From Nematostella vectensis (lineage: Eukaryota > Cnidaria > Anthozoa > Actiniaria > Edwardsiidae): DNA of 64,000 bases. The position numbers and the translations under genes are program-made. Positions 10,296 to 23,000 of the stretch are shown here, in pieces. Numbering within the stretch: position 1 is the first letter of the stretch; every line of letters begins with the position of its first letter. The stretch covers positions 11,382,442 to 11,446,441 of the forward strand of contig NC_064045.1 in the NCBI RefSeq assembly GCF_932526225.1, given 5' to 3'. A model generated the notes under the pieces. The model was not told the DNA's origin. It searched no databases and saw only the letters and a program-made list of their open reading frames with translations.

Positions 10296-13200
10296 ACGTA
10301 GCATCCAGCAACCCAACAAGTGAGGTGTGTTTTTGCAATAACGAATTCCTTCAAGAAAAGTCCTAGTGTGTTAATGTTTTTATTTTAACAAGCCCAGCTC
10401 CAGTAATTAAACGCCGCTAGCGTGACGAGTCCAGAAATGCTTCGAGGGAGACGAAGTGCAAACAGGATTGATGGCGAGAACAGCAAACATGGCTGCCCAG
10501 CGTTTAATACTAAAAAATATACTTTCCTGGAAAGGGAGTAGTATGTGAGGAGAGTAACCGTTCTACCTGAAAAATACTTTTCCAATCTATAGAATAAGAA
10601 TATTTTGTAATGAGTTTATTTCAGCCAAATCTTCACAATGCTCCGCTCCGGAATCCGACTCACCACCCCGCATTCCAGAAAATTCCTCGTTTTACCGACA
10701 CCCGTGATATAAGCAGCTGTGTTTGCACGAGCCCCTGGGAATTACATTCCACAGCGAATTATCTTTTACTCTATACGTGTTCTTAGAGATCCGTAAAATG
10801 GGAAGCTGCCAACTGAATACGAATATCGGGATTTTACCCCGTTTTAGTTCGGTTTTGAAGATTTAGGCGAAGCTGTTAGCAATGATATATACCTATTTCA
10901 ATTAAGTTTAACAATAGGAAAATGGAACAAAGTTTGACAATGCTGTTTTCGTGCTATAGCCAATTCGTTGTTGCGCGACCTCCCAGTCTCAAAAATTCCT
11001 TTCTTAGTTTGGGAATAGCGCGTAGTCAATCAAACCAAACAATCAAAACCAGACACACCGCCCCCAAAGCTTGTGTCTGACTATGTGCTATTCTCAAACG
11101 AGACAATGATTTTGGATTCGCCGAGGTCGCGCAACACTGAGAATGCCACAAAAAGATACAAGGTTTGTATTCTCTAACCAGTAGTGTAATGCGACTGTCA
11201 TTTTCCATTTCTTATAAACTTTAATTTTCTTATCATCATTAATTAAAATAGGTATATATTGAATATGTTATATCTTTATGGTTAAACAAAACAAGTAGAA
11301 AGTCTTTTCCAGCGAATGAAAAGAAATAAAAAGTATATACATATAAATATGAACAGGTACAATCATATTTATTGATCAAAATTTTCCGTACAATAAATAG
11401 CGTATATTATTGTAGTGAAAGAAATGTCAGCTATTTGACTTTTGCGGACGTGAGTAGGAGGGAATAAATATTGTTTTTTAATGGCTAACAATCAGCCTTT
11501 GGTCAGAGAGTTGTCATCCCTCCCACCGCTTCAACTCAAATAAGTCAAATAGCTGACAATTAATGGCAAGAAAAGCAAGAACTACATCGTGAGAACGATG
11601 TAACATGGAGAAACGCAAAAACAGTGCCAAAATACAAGTGAAAAATAGAAGAATCCAGAAATAAATCCCAAACTTATTGAAAAATCGCGTTGATCTCCAG
11701 AAGTTATTGGGAATTCAAATTAAGTTCCAAACTTATAAAAAAACCGCTTTGAACTGCTTTGAACTCCATAACCTATCAGAGGAGCCCCCCAAGACTCCGA
11801 AATTTATCAAAAACTCTCCTTGACCTCCAAACATATTGGAAAATCTCCTTGATGACCAAACTTCTCGGAAAATCTCCTTGATCTCGTGTCTGCGACTTTT
11901 AATATCCACTACATACGTTATTTTCAGACCCCTTACTCCTGCCGTGCTATAATTTAAACAAGGGACATTATATTACTATGTACCAAGCTCAAACTGTTAT
12001 CAACTAATATATCCTGGGGTATTCTAGTGTCTACCGCTAAACACTGAAGGATATTACCTGCTTGTCTATCCAACAACAACAAAGATGAAATAAAAAAAGA
12101 CATTCACAACACAAATAGAGAAGATAAATGGCAGCTGATAAAAATCTAGGAATTTAACAACGACTAAACCTAGTAAGAAAATAATTAAATCAGAAATGTT
12201 TCAAAGGCGATAGCTAAGTTATCATGGAGACAACTAAATTTTTTTATCAATAAGATCTAAATCCTACACTGTAGCATATTATAAAGTGAGACTGCGATTT
12301 TTAAGGATGACCTCACTGGAGGTCTCAACTAAAGTAAGGCATCTGTTAGAAGACAGGTATAGAGTACGCTACTATTATTTAAACCATGCTAAAGGAAAGA
12401 TCATGAAAACTCCCGATGAAGGTTTCGCTAAAGTAACTAGAATACTATGAGGAAAACACAACACATTCAAACACAACACCTCAGCCCATAGCAAAACAAC
12501 CCACAATCAAACCACTCCAGACAACCAATCAGATGTCGTCTTCTAAGAATGGCGGGGGTAGCACAGGCGCAAATATGCTATGATGTCTATGCGCGCGCAC
12601 AGTAGAACGCACGTGATGTACATTCGGGGCGTCCCGCTAGACAAAACAGGGCTGATACAAATATATTTTTATATTTTTTACAAAAATAAAACGAAAGTAT
12701 TATGTAGCAATTGTTTCAAAACTGTTCATAAAAGCAGGAAGGATTGAGTCGTTTAATCAAAACGACTCAATCGTTCTCAAAATCACCCAGCTATAAACAA
12801 CTTTTGAATTTTCTTTACAAAAATATGCAGAAAGAAAACTTTTTTCAGATAGAATTCAAAGAAGCAATCAGAGGACTTTATCAGACAGAATTCAATAAGC
12901 AATCAGATGACATTTTTAGATAGAATTTAAAGAAGCAATCAGAGGACTTTATCAAACAGAATTCAATAAGCAATCAAATGACATTTTCAGATAGAATTCA
13001 AATAAGAAATCTAAAGGACTTTATCAGACAGAATACAAAGAAGCAATCAGAGGACTTGATGAATCGGAGTTCATGATGGAAAGAAAAAAAACACGAGGCC
13101 ATCAAAATGCAAAGAGCTCATATCTGCATAAATAATGGGAAAATAAGCTCTACCAGCCAACAATGAGTGACATTTTAGACACTCCACTTTAATGGAGGGA

Positions 13201-13560
13201 TCAAAATTCCGTGGCTGTATTCAATGGCCCCCAAAACCTCAATGATAAATTCGTAGCAACGAGCTACACCTTCATGTAAGAAGTTCAAATAGTCTGCTAA
13301 TAGCATTGTCTCCTGGCGTACGAGTCAAAGAAAGAATCTCCAATAATCCTGGTCAGAGGCACTTGACGAATGCCTCACAGTAGAGGCGGATAAGCAGGCA
13401 TCAATAAACTGATAAAGGTGAGGGGAGGAGGGCTAAGGCAGAACCTCTAATATTGCCAAGGCCCAAAACACGGTAAGAAATACCAGGAAATTTGTCTCAA
13501 TAAAATATCTGTAAGAGGGACAAAAGAGTTCTTATTTCAACAACTCTCAAAGGCCAAGTC
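10296..13560. other. intergenic DNA with several small repeats
   Basis: No gene recognised. It contains a MITE at 11425-11558, diverged 36-bp-like repeats (CTCCTTGATC...AAACTTATTGGAAAA) at about 11660-11885, and a hairpin GATTGAGTCGTT/AACGACTCAATC near 12752-12780. Around 12845-13060 there is a tandem array of AGACAGAATTCAA...GAAGCAATCAGAGGACTTTATC-type units. A CpG-richer patch lies at 12545-12650. Confidence 0.6.
11425..11558. mobile_element. small MITE, TGTCAGCTATTTGACTT termini
   Basis: A 17-base perfect terminal inverted repeat (TGTCAGCTATTTGACTT and its complement) encloses 100 bp without coding potential. Confidence 0.8.
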
Positions 13561-13567
13561 TATAACT

Positions 13568-14415
13568 GTAACATAGGCCGCACACAAGCTGTACGCTCAG
13601 ACAGGTAAATAAGCTGTACGCTCAGACAGGCCCACAAGCTGTACGCTCAGACAGGCCCACAAGCTGTACGCTCAGACAGGCCCACAAGCTGTACGCTCAG
13701 ACAGGCCCACAAGCTGTACGCTAAGATAGGCACACAAGCTGTACGCTAAGATAGGCACACAAGCTGTACGCTAAGATAGGCACACAAGCTGTACGCTAAG
13801 ATAGGCACACAAGCTGTACGCTAAGATAGGCACACAAGCTGTGCGCTAAGATAGGCCCACAAGCTGTGCGCTAAGATAGGCCCACAAGCTGTGCGCTAAG
13901 ATAGGCACACAAGCTGTACGCTAAGACAGGCCCACAAGCTGTACGCTAAGACAGGCCCACAAGCTGTGCGCTAAGATAGGCCCACAAGCTGTGCGCTAAG
14001 ATAGGCCCACAAGCTGTGCGCTAAGATAGGCCCACAAGCTGTGCGCTAAGATAGGCCCACAAGCTGTGCGCTAAGATAGGCCCATAAATAGGCCCATAAG
14101 CTGTAGGCCCATAGATAGGCCCATAAGCTGTAGGCCCATAGATAGGCCCATAAGCTGTAGGCCCATAGATAGGCCCATAAGCTGTACGCTAAGATAGGCA
14201 CATAAGCTGTACGCTAAGACAAGCCCCTAAGCTGTACACTAAGATAGGCCCATAAGCTGTACACTAAGACAAGCCCCTAAGCTGTACACAAAGACAGGCC
14301 CATAAGCTGTACACAAAGACAGGCCCATAAGCTGTACGCTAAGACAAGCACCTAAGCTACACGCTAAGATAGGTCCATAAGCAGTTCGCTAAGATGGGCC
14401 CATAAGCTGTACAGT
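13568..14415. repeat. minisatellite, 25-bp unit CACAAGCTGTACGCTCAGA-type
   Basis: About 33 units around CACAAGCTGT(A/G)CGCTAAGATAGG. Variant classes occur in blocks: GTACGCTCAGACAGG first, then GTACGCTAAGATAGG, then GTGCGCTAAGATAGG, then a shortened AGGCCCATA phase and finally GTACACTAAGAC. This suggests local segmental duplication. It lies downstream of the MARF1 stop. Confidence 0.95.
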
Positions 14416-15246
14416 AAGAGAAAGCCCTCAAGCCATACAACACTGAAAGGTAAACAAATGGAAGAAAAATAACAGGAAAAGGCAAAGTGTGAGATACGTC
14501 AACAAGCACTTAACGTCAGTATTTCCTGAATTCCTGCAAATTTTTCAACGGAAGCACCAAACACACAATTCCTTAATTCATGCCAGCGTTTAGGGTAACA
14601 AGAACACGTATCGAAGATAAAACTAAGGGCAAACCCGCATCTCTAAGGCACTAAAGTGCGCTTGATACTCAGGGTCATTATTCTTATAAGGTTAATTTGT
14701 TCAGGGGACCATCTCTTTGTTCAGTATGTATTGTAACGTCATGGCATGCATCCTAAGGACTTCTAAACGTCACCCAAGTTCATTGCGCGCATTTATACTC
14801 GTGATCAAAGATGTTTACAATCGTCAATTCCTTATGACTCTGTTGAAAAACAAAGCCTTCGAAGCAATTTGACATTGTAGAGGTTGCCTTTTTTATGGTA
14901 CTGATAAGTTCCTAGCACGGCCAAAAGCTGTAGGGCGTGCCAACGCAGACAACTTGCTAAACAATTCAGTGTTCTTCCAAAATACATAACGTGTCAAAAA
15001 AAGATGAACGTTTTTATGATCACGGAACGCGAGACAAAATGAACTTACTTTAACCAACAAAATAGTGATTTGAATAAGAATTCCAGGAGCATTATCTAAG
15101 CATTATCCCAATTATTATTATCAATTCTAAATAAATATTGATATTCGACTAAACTAAGCTATCGCTGTACTAGGTACTAAGTACTATGCTACCGATACCG
15201 ACCGTACAGTCTCCGGATAGGGTCATGCTCTGATTGGAGCGCTCAT
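14416..15246. other. region just downstream of MARF1 (probable 3-prime UTR plus flank)
   Basis: MARF1 stops at 15247 on the minus strand, so its 3-prime UTR must begin here. No clear AATAAA on the minus strand was picked out, and no other gene or ordered repeat is visible. Confidence 0.45.
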
Positions 15247-17020
15247 CTACTTCTTTCCGGCCATGGTAAAGTTGACAGCCAGTTTAACCATAGGCGTTCG
15301 CCTGCCTTTATCTGCAGGTGACTGTCTGGACTTTTCCTTGCCATACGCATCTGGTGTCTGCCGGTTCGCAACCTTTTCAGAAATATCTAATGATTTATCG
15401 GACAAATCCTGGTCAGAAGCATGCGATGGTTCCCTGGAAAACGTCACTGCATTCCTGGAAACGTCCTGGCTTCGACCATTGGTTTCCCTAGCTTGTAAAA
15501 CAGCTGCTGGGGAGGAACATTCAGAGTTGTTTAATAACTCAGCCTCGATTTCGGACAGCTGTCGAAGGCCTGGGCTCAGCACAGTCTCCTCACGGTCACT
15601 AAGCGGCGGAGACGACTGGGAATTAATGGGCTTAAAATAACCTAGAGAAAAGAAGAGAAGGGGTGGTTTTCCTGGACAGCTGACGCTAAACTATCCCGTC
15701 TATTAAGAAAGCATAACAAAACAGGGTCTAATACCTCTCAACGGTTAAAAATCGTACTAAGATTACACATAGTTAGTAGGGGTCTCCCTCTACTAACTAT
15801 GGATTACGAGTCTGCACTTTGTACATCTTTCGTTCATGCTTTCGGCAAACACTCTGAGCATCAAATTCCTTCGAGTGGCCTGTTATTCATGACAGATCCT
15901 GAGCAATGAGTGCTTTTTACTACCCAGGTAACCTAAGATAAGTGGCAATATACAGCGCAGACAAAGAAAGCTCGCATTACAATTACGTTAAACTAGTAAT
16001 CTACTGCCAATTGAGGTAGCCCTTAAAGTTAAACAGATAAATCAACTTCTTTTCCAGTATCATAGTTAAAAATATGAAGTGTCCATACCGATGTTTTTTA
16101 GTGTGGCTCTTGGTACCGCCTGTTCGAGCTCTGGCTCCAGTCCGGCGAAAGAAAGTTCATGATCAAATTCGGTGAAGGAAATCAGGTCCCCTATTACTGG
16201 GGGTGCAGCAGGGGCAGATGGGAAAAGTAACGGTTCAGGTAGGGTCCGGGGTACTGGGGCCATCATCCAGTCATCGGCATAGGTGACCTCAGAGGTATTG
16301 GAAGACGATGCTACCTCCTCAAGCTTGATCAAATCTGTATCAAACCAATTAACAAACAATTCTAGAAAACACATCCGACATCAATAAAGCTTAACAATCT
16401 GCTCGAGGGCAGATCCAGGGTTTCTTAAGAGGGGTTGGAGGGGGGACCAAACATATATCGAGAGGTACATTTTTGGAACTCAGCTTGCAAAAATTCCTTC
16501 TGAAAAGTCACCACTGCTGCTAGCAGTATTAGTAAAAAGCATCGAGAAAAGGTAGCGTGGAATAATGTGAGTGGGGTAAGCATTCCTTTTGATTTCTTTT
16601 GCAAAAGTTGGTTATCCGTTTTTCGTCAAGGAGATAAATGAATGATAAATTTGCATGTAATACCTTCACCACTGACAACACTTGCATCAGTTCCTTCCTC
16701 ATTCAGTTCTTCTTCTTCTTTTTCTGTTAAAAAGTAACAATATCTAGTAGGTTTTTTTACGGAATCTTAACAAAAACCAGCTCCTGTTGTCTATCATTTC
16801 GCAGTTTTTCTTTTCTATTTTTGCAGTTTTTCTGTTGTCTATCGTTTCGCGTTTGCGTTATTGACACTAATCATTTGAATTAATGTAAAAGAAGCAATCA
16901 TCTGGAAGTTCATACCTTCTTCCACGATCACGGAGTCCTCGCTATCACTGTTGTCTTTGTTTGTTGTATCCCCGGAACTCGATGTCATTGAGCTGGACTC
17001 CTGATCTCTCTCATGGCCGC
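15247..17020 (-). CDS. MARF1: MARF1 exons 21-24: acidic low-complexity C-terminal tail
   Basis: Exons 17020-16916, 16723-16664, 16334-16089 and 15641-15247, all joined in phase 1. The tail is Ser/Glu/Asp-rich ([27 protein letters not shown]), then Pro-rich ([20 protein letters not shown]), ending with a Ser/Arg/Lys segment and a TAG stop at 15247-15249. No folded domain is visible. In vertebrate MARF1 the corresponding tail recruits decay factors, so conservation here is only a suggestion. Confidence 0.88.
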
Positions 17021-20000
17021 CTGGGGGAAATGGTTAGAATAAGGGCGTTATTCTACTTCTGAGTCTGGAAGTCAATAACAGTTCACGTAGATCGTAATGA
17101 ACTGTTGGACATAGAAATCAGGAGAACCTTCATGGCTCAGAGATTCTAGTTGTTATGATGTGACTAGAAAGACTATTAAACAGGTTGTAGAAAACTAGAT
17201 GGCCTGCGTAAGCATGGTCGAATCATAACATTTTCTCAGTTCCTTAAACAATGATGCCTAATAGTCCTGACACGATACCCATTTTAACTTTACAATTTGC
17301 GCAACTTTCATGTATGCGGGCCACCCACTACCTATCTGCATACCGATATGCCCAGTCCTTAAATGTTAATCAGTCCAACCCTACTACTTCCTCCTACTCC
17401 TCTCGTGTATTCTGGCCACCAAGAGACACATCTGTGCTATCTGTCAAAGGACCATTTTCTCAGCACCCTCAATGGTCCTGATACCGAACTCGACCGAACC
17501 CTTCATGCCTCCCTCTCTTACGTATTGTGGCCACGCCCTGACTACCTACAGATATCGTCAAACAACACGTCGGGCGCCTCTGTCAAGAGGACCATCTCCT
17601 TAGCAGCCTCACCCTTGTCACCCAATGTTCCTGATAATGTACTCGGCCGAACCCTTCTTCTTGCCTCCCCCTCTTACGTATTGTGGCCACGTCCTGTCTA
17701 CCTACCGATATCGTCAAGCAACACGTCGGACGCCTCTGTCAAGAGGACCATCTTCTCAGCGCCATCGCCCCTGATGTCCACCAGTCCTGATAACGTACTC
17801 GGCTGTACCCTTCTTCTTGCCTCCCCCTCTTACGTATTCTGGCCACGCCCTGACTACCTACCGATATCGTCAAGCAACACGTCGGACGCCTCTGTCAAGA
17901 GGACCATCTTCTTAGCAGCCTCACCCCTGTCATCCAATGGTCCCGATAACGTACCCCCTCTTACGTATTGTGGCCACGCCCTGGCTACCTACCGATATCG
18001 TCAAGCAACACGTCGGACGCCTCTGTCAAGAGGACCATCTTCTCAGCGCCCTCGCCTCTGATGTCCACCAGTCCTGATATGGTACTCAGTACCTCTGCGA
18101 TGCGACCGTAGCCATAGTCCGCAGCACGGCAAGGCCGGTTGTACAGTTGTTGGAAACACGGAGCGAACCTAGCAAAGAGATACCAGTTTCGAAACTTTAA
18201 AAAGACAAAAAAAGCGCCCCTAGTCCGCAGCACGGCAAGGCCGGTTGTACAGTTGTTGGAAACACGGAGCGAACCTAGCAAAGAGATACCAGGTTCGAAA
18301 CTTTAAAAAGGCAAAATAAAACTCCCCAGACAGACCCCACCCCGTAGTGAACAAAACTGAAACGATGAGAAATGCGAGGGCCTATCACCCTGTGCAAGGT
18401 AAAAAATGTACCAAGCTATGTCCTTCAGCTGTATAGAAGAAATGAAACGAATAACAGAATGACTGACTTCATAACTCTTGCAGACCCTAATCCAGCCCTA
18501 TAGAAACCTAAGTTAATATCATGCTTTTGTACGAGCAAGAAAAGATACTGTAGATCCAACAAAACAGCCGGCTGTTTGAACTTCATACCTGTTAAGGGAG
18601 ACACATCCATCGTTTTGTAGAAGGAGCTGCTTGGTCTCTATGGAAAACATCTGCAGAGCAGTCAGGCAGAGGCGCTGCCTAGAGTTTTCACCAACAACCT
18701 GCCATCGGAGAAAATATGTCACAGTTAAAATTTCAACTTAACCGTTAGTAAAAGTTTCTTGTTTACTTGAACAAAAAGTAATTAAAAAAGAAACAACTTT
18801 CCATTAAATTCGATTCGGAGGTTTGATTTGCTTTAATGTTAGCAATATTAACGTCCAATTTTTACATCCTGTACTGAAGAAACCTGAAGATAAAATATCT
18901 CTCAAACACGGCCGCCACCTCTCCCATTCGTGAGATAACTGAAACGGCAGTAAAAAATGAAGAGACCACAAACGCGAGGTTTTCGAAAAAAAAAAAAAAA
19001 ACCCGATAAGGTCGCTGTACAAGCGTACTATAAAAGAGATCCATGAATTTGCTTGCTTATCTTCTGGGTACCCTGTTTATCCCTTACCTCCACCACGGCA
19101 ACAACAGCATCAAACAGCTCGATGGAGTTATGGGTACCCTGTGTATATTCTTACCTCCACTACGGCACCAATGGCATCAAGTAACTCAGTGGGGTTCTGG
19201 TAGCCATACAGCTGAGGGTGTAGCGGGTTCCCTGTGGTCTTTTCATAGACTTTTTTCAAGGAGGAGACCAAGATTGGCCGTGAGGTCACGTGGTGGTGCA
19301 GCATGTTGACTATTTGACGAGCAAAACATCGGAGAAGATACTCCTGTCGCAAGCACACGGCTGCCAGTTCACCAGTGCCGACAACCTGGTGGGTGACAAT
19401 AAACAATTATTGGATGAGGTTTGAGTGATATCAGAAACAATCGATGTCGAGACCTCCGATTGCATGATTCTCAAAATAAAGCGCGCGCTCTTAGCCAATC
19501 AGAATCGACAAAGTGAGCACAATGTTTAAATATATAGATTTAGGCACTGCCTAAAAGCGGAGCCAGCTTTATTACCATATTTTTTATATGAAAGAATCCT
19601 TGGCAGTTTAGGTAGATGACCCCCCTGAATTTCTTGTGATAATTAAAAAGCGATCCATAAAAACAATATCCACCTTTATATGCTGTAGAAAGACTCATGT
19701 GTTGTAAATCAAAGTGTTGTATACTGTTGTATTGTATTTGACAATATTAATTCAGGAGGGGAGGGGGGCTCCTCATAAAATAGTCAGACAGGGTTTATCG
19801 TCCTATCTTTAGTGCATGGAATGCTACTAACTGCTATCCCTCAGGGGGTGTTCAAATTGTCTTCGCTTTTGCTAGCCCTCAGGGGCCTCACACTTAAAGG
19901 CCCATAAGCGACTGCGCTAAAATAAAAAGTCTACACATTGTTAAGAAAGAAACCTTTTCTATCGTTGTTAAAATCGCGTTAAAATCGTCGATATGCGCCT

Positions 20001-23000
20001 CAAAGTTTTAATTAGTTATTACTGTATCGTTTTTTTTTTTTTTTTAATTTTAAGATTTATCTATATGCTGGCATTTATGCGATGTTATATTAACGCGGTT
20101 TTACCACCTCGAGCCGAAGGCCGAAGGTCACGGGAAATTGAAGTATGTAAAAATGTTGGTGAAACTTGTGTAACAAACGACAGAGACGAGATGTGGGAAC
20201 GGTACCGGGTTTAGTTGGTCGCTGTTACAAACGTTACTTTACACAAGTAATTTTAAGATGATGATGGGTATCGTACCGCATCCCTTTTGTATGCTCTCTA
20301 ATGACAGCAAGCCCAAACAAGAGACCTTCACTGACACCCCGAAAAACGTTTAGTTTCGTTTGGATAAAGGTTCTCAGCCAATGGGTGTTCGAAGAACGAG
20401 ATTCCAACACAGGCATGCCAGTTGGTTACCCTTGGACGTGACCTACATAATGATTATACGATTATTGTTGACTTCGGAGGTAACGCACTTCACGCTTGCC
20501 GAGCTAGTGCGCATGAAAATCTTCATGCGTGACCACAATGATTGACAACATTTCAATCATTTTTGCACTTGCTTCCTTAATACCAATTCTGGCTATACCA
20601 GAATTTCACTAGACCTAAACGATGCCTAGAGTTACCTGCTCCCGAAGTCAAAACCAACTTTCTACCGGTGGTTGATGAATACGGAACGGGCATAGATGCT
20701 CGATTTACGATTCACGAATATCTTGAAAACAATATGGACCCGCCTACCATAGGGGCCATTTCCCGTTGACTCATAACTAAACAAAACGCATCATTAACTC
20801 CCGGCATAAGTTGGCGGTAAATTGACAAAAATGCTAAAGTTATAAAAATAGCGAAACTCATCACCTAGTATTAATTTCCCGCTTCGCAAGTACTAGCGCA
20901 TCCCGACTCCAAGCAATAATTTCCCGCGTAGCAAGTAGTAGCGTAGCCCCGACACCCTGCGATATTTTCCCGCGTGACACTTGTATTAATCATTCACTGA
21001 CGTCCAAGAACAACACATAATTCATTTTGCATTTTATGAGTATATTTAACACAAGATAAGAACAACCTTCGCTTTAGTCCTTCGCTTTTTTGCTTTCGTG
21101 TCGATGCCAGTATCTTGCCTATAGAGAATCTTGTACGCATTGCGTGATAACAATCACAACGACTACAAAGGAATTTGGGTTTAGTTTTCCTGGAAGTCAA
21201 AGTTTTTCAGACTCTGAGCCACTCATTTACATATAGAGGGAATGAAAATAGCAGGTTCGATTCAAAGGTGAGCCTCGATGCAACCCTGAAAATGCAAGAG
21301 GAAGTTTTGCCGTGAGTCGAATTTGCAAATCATAGCAGGGAAATAAATACTTCCTATGTGTTCGGCATATATTCTCCTCGAATTCTCGCTTCATGGTTAT
21401 TAACCTTGAATTTAAATTACAGGTTATAGTACTTATCAGTGATAAAACAAAGAATAGTTTCGAGTGATCGCGTGGAATAAACCAACATCTTTCCCGATGA
21501 CATCAATCTTTATTTGTCAATGATCCTTATCCAGAAGCACACATTGCTTGGTCGTTTCTCCGTTACGTTATGTTCTTGTCTTCCTAAATAGAGTGGAAAC
21601 AGCTGAAAAGCTTTCTTCACAGGCGAAAACAAGATGAAACACGCACCTCGAGTGTCGGTAGTGAATAATTATGCGTATTATAATCCACCAATCAAATCGC
21701 TCGCAAGACAATGGTGTTATCTCAAAACAACAACAATCGCTTTGGTTGCCAATGGGGCTTTAAAGTGGATCAACACACTCAATTAACAACTGGACATGAA
21801 TGTAGTCAGAAAAAGGATGGGCATGGTGGTGTTTCAAGGACCACAATACAGGAAAACTGAAGATGTGTTTATTTCTAGTGCTTAGAGAAAGAAATTACTG
21901 TTGACCACACCCAAGGTGTTATCCCTTAGGGTCAGAATTTTGCTGATGATCATCCACTTCTGTTTTTATGGCAGTCCCCCTCGCGAAAATGTGTATGGTA
22001 AACAGCAATTTTACGATAAGAGATAGCCGATATGGATTAGATGCAGAAATGTAGAATGTAGACAATGTAGAAAAGACTTGAACATAATCTACTAATTAGC
22101 TGGCCTGGTCGCATATGCTCGTCACGCGAGTGGTACAGATAGCGGGCACAAAAAAGTGTGACATGACGTCTTTGACCACAAATTTTGAGTCGCCTAGTTT
22201 ATCAATTTCTATGTATGGAGCTCCGCGCTGGCTCCGCTATAAGCATTTTGTATTGTATTTTCGATGAACTCCAAGTGAGAAATAACTGCTTCCTCAAATC
22301 GAAATCATTCAATTGTAACCTATAATACATATTTGAACAACAATTACATAAATGGAATGGAAAGTTAACTACTTAAAGATTGACTAACATAGGCAAGCGG
22401 TTAATGTCTTTCAATACAAAAGTTCGCAGAATTCTCAAACATGCAGTTAATTGGTTTCGAGGCCAAATTGGCTAGTCAAAGACTACCGCAAGTCAATTGG
22501 TAAGATGGCTCATATGACTTATTCGTACATTTTTATACCTCGACTGTCTAGGGGGCGGCAAGTTCTGTGAAGAAAAGACAACACCAGCTTATCCCTATTT
22601 TTTTTCCTACTTTAAAGCAGTCGAATCGCCTGATTTTCACTGAAAAACTAAAACCCCTCTCCTGGATTGCTGGAAACCCTGTGTACTTTTACTTTCGCGA
22701 CTGAAACTCATTACCTAGATTGCTGGGAACCCTGTGTACACTTTACCTGCACTATGTCGCTGAGTTGCTCCAGTAAAGTGTCAATATTGGGGTAACCCCA
22801 GCGCTTTGGCATGATGCCATGGCCCTTGTGACGCGCGTAAATATCGGATAGACCTGCGCGAGCAACACGGCATCCGGGGTACTTCCTAAGGATAGTGACA
22901 ATGTCGTCAGCAAGGGCGTCAAGGGCACGGTGCTCTGTGGAAAAAAGTGATTATGATTAATCTTTGTTGCTGTTGCGGGCGACATGATGGAAAAACCTGG

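Noticed and set aside
10385-10585. Minus-strand 66-codon frame as the missing signal-peptide exon of the multidomain gene
   Set aside because: Has hydrophobic residues but no convincing phase-0 donor, and its composition is not clearly a signal peptide.
13568-14415. CRISPR-like array
   Set aside because: Units are contiguous without unique spacers, there are no cas genes, and the DNA is eukaryotic.
15263-15640. Plus-strand 125-codon frame
   Set aside because: Shadow of the last MARF1 exon, whose frame is supported by splice phase and acidic-tail composition.
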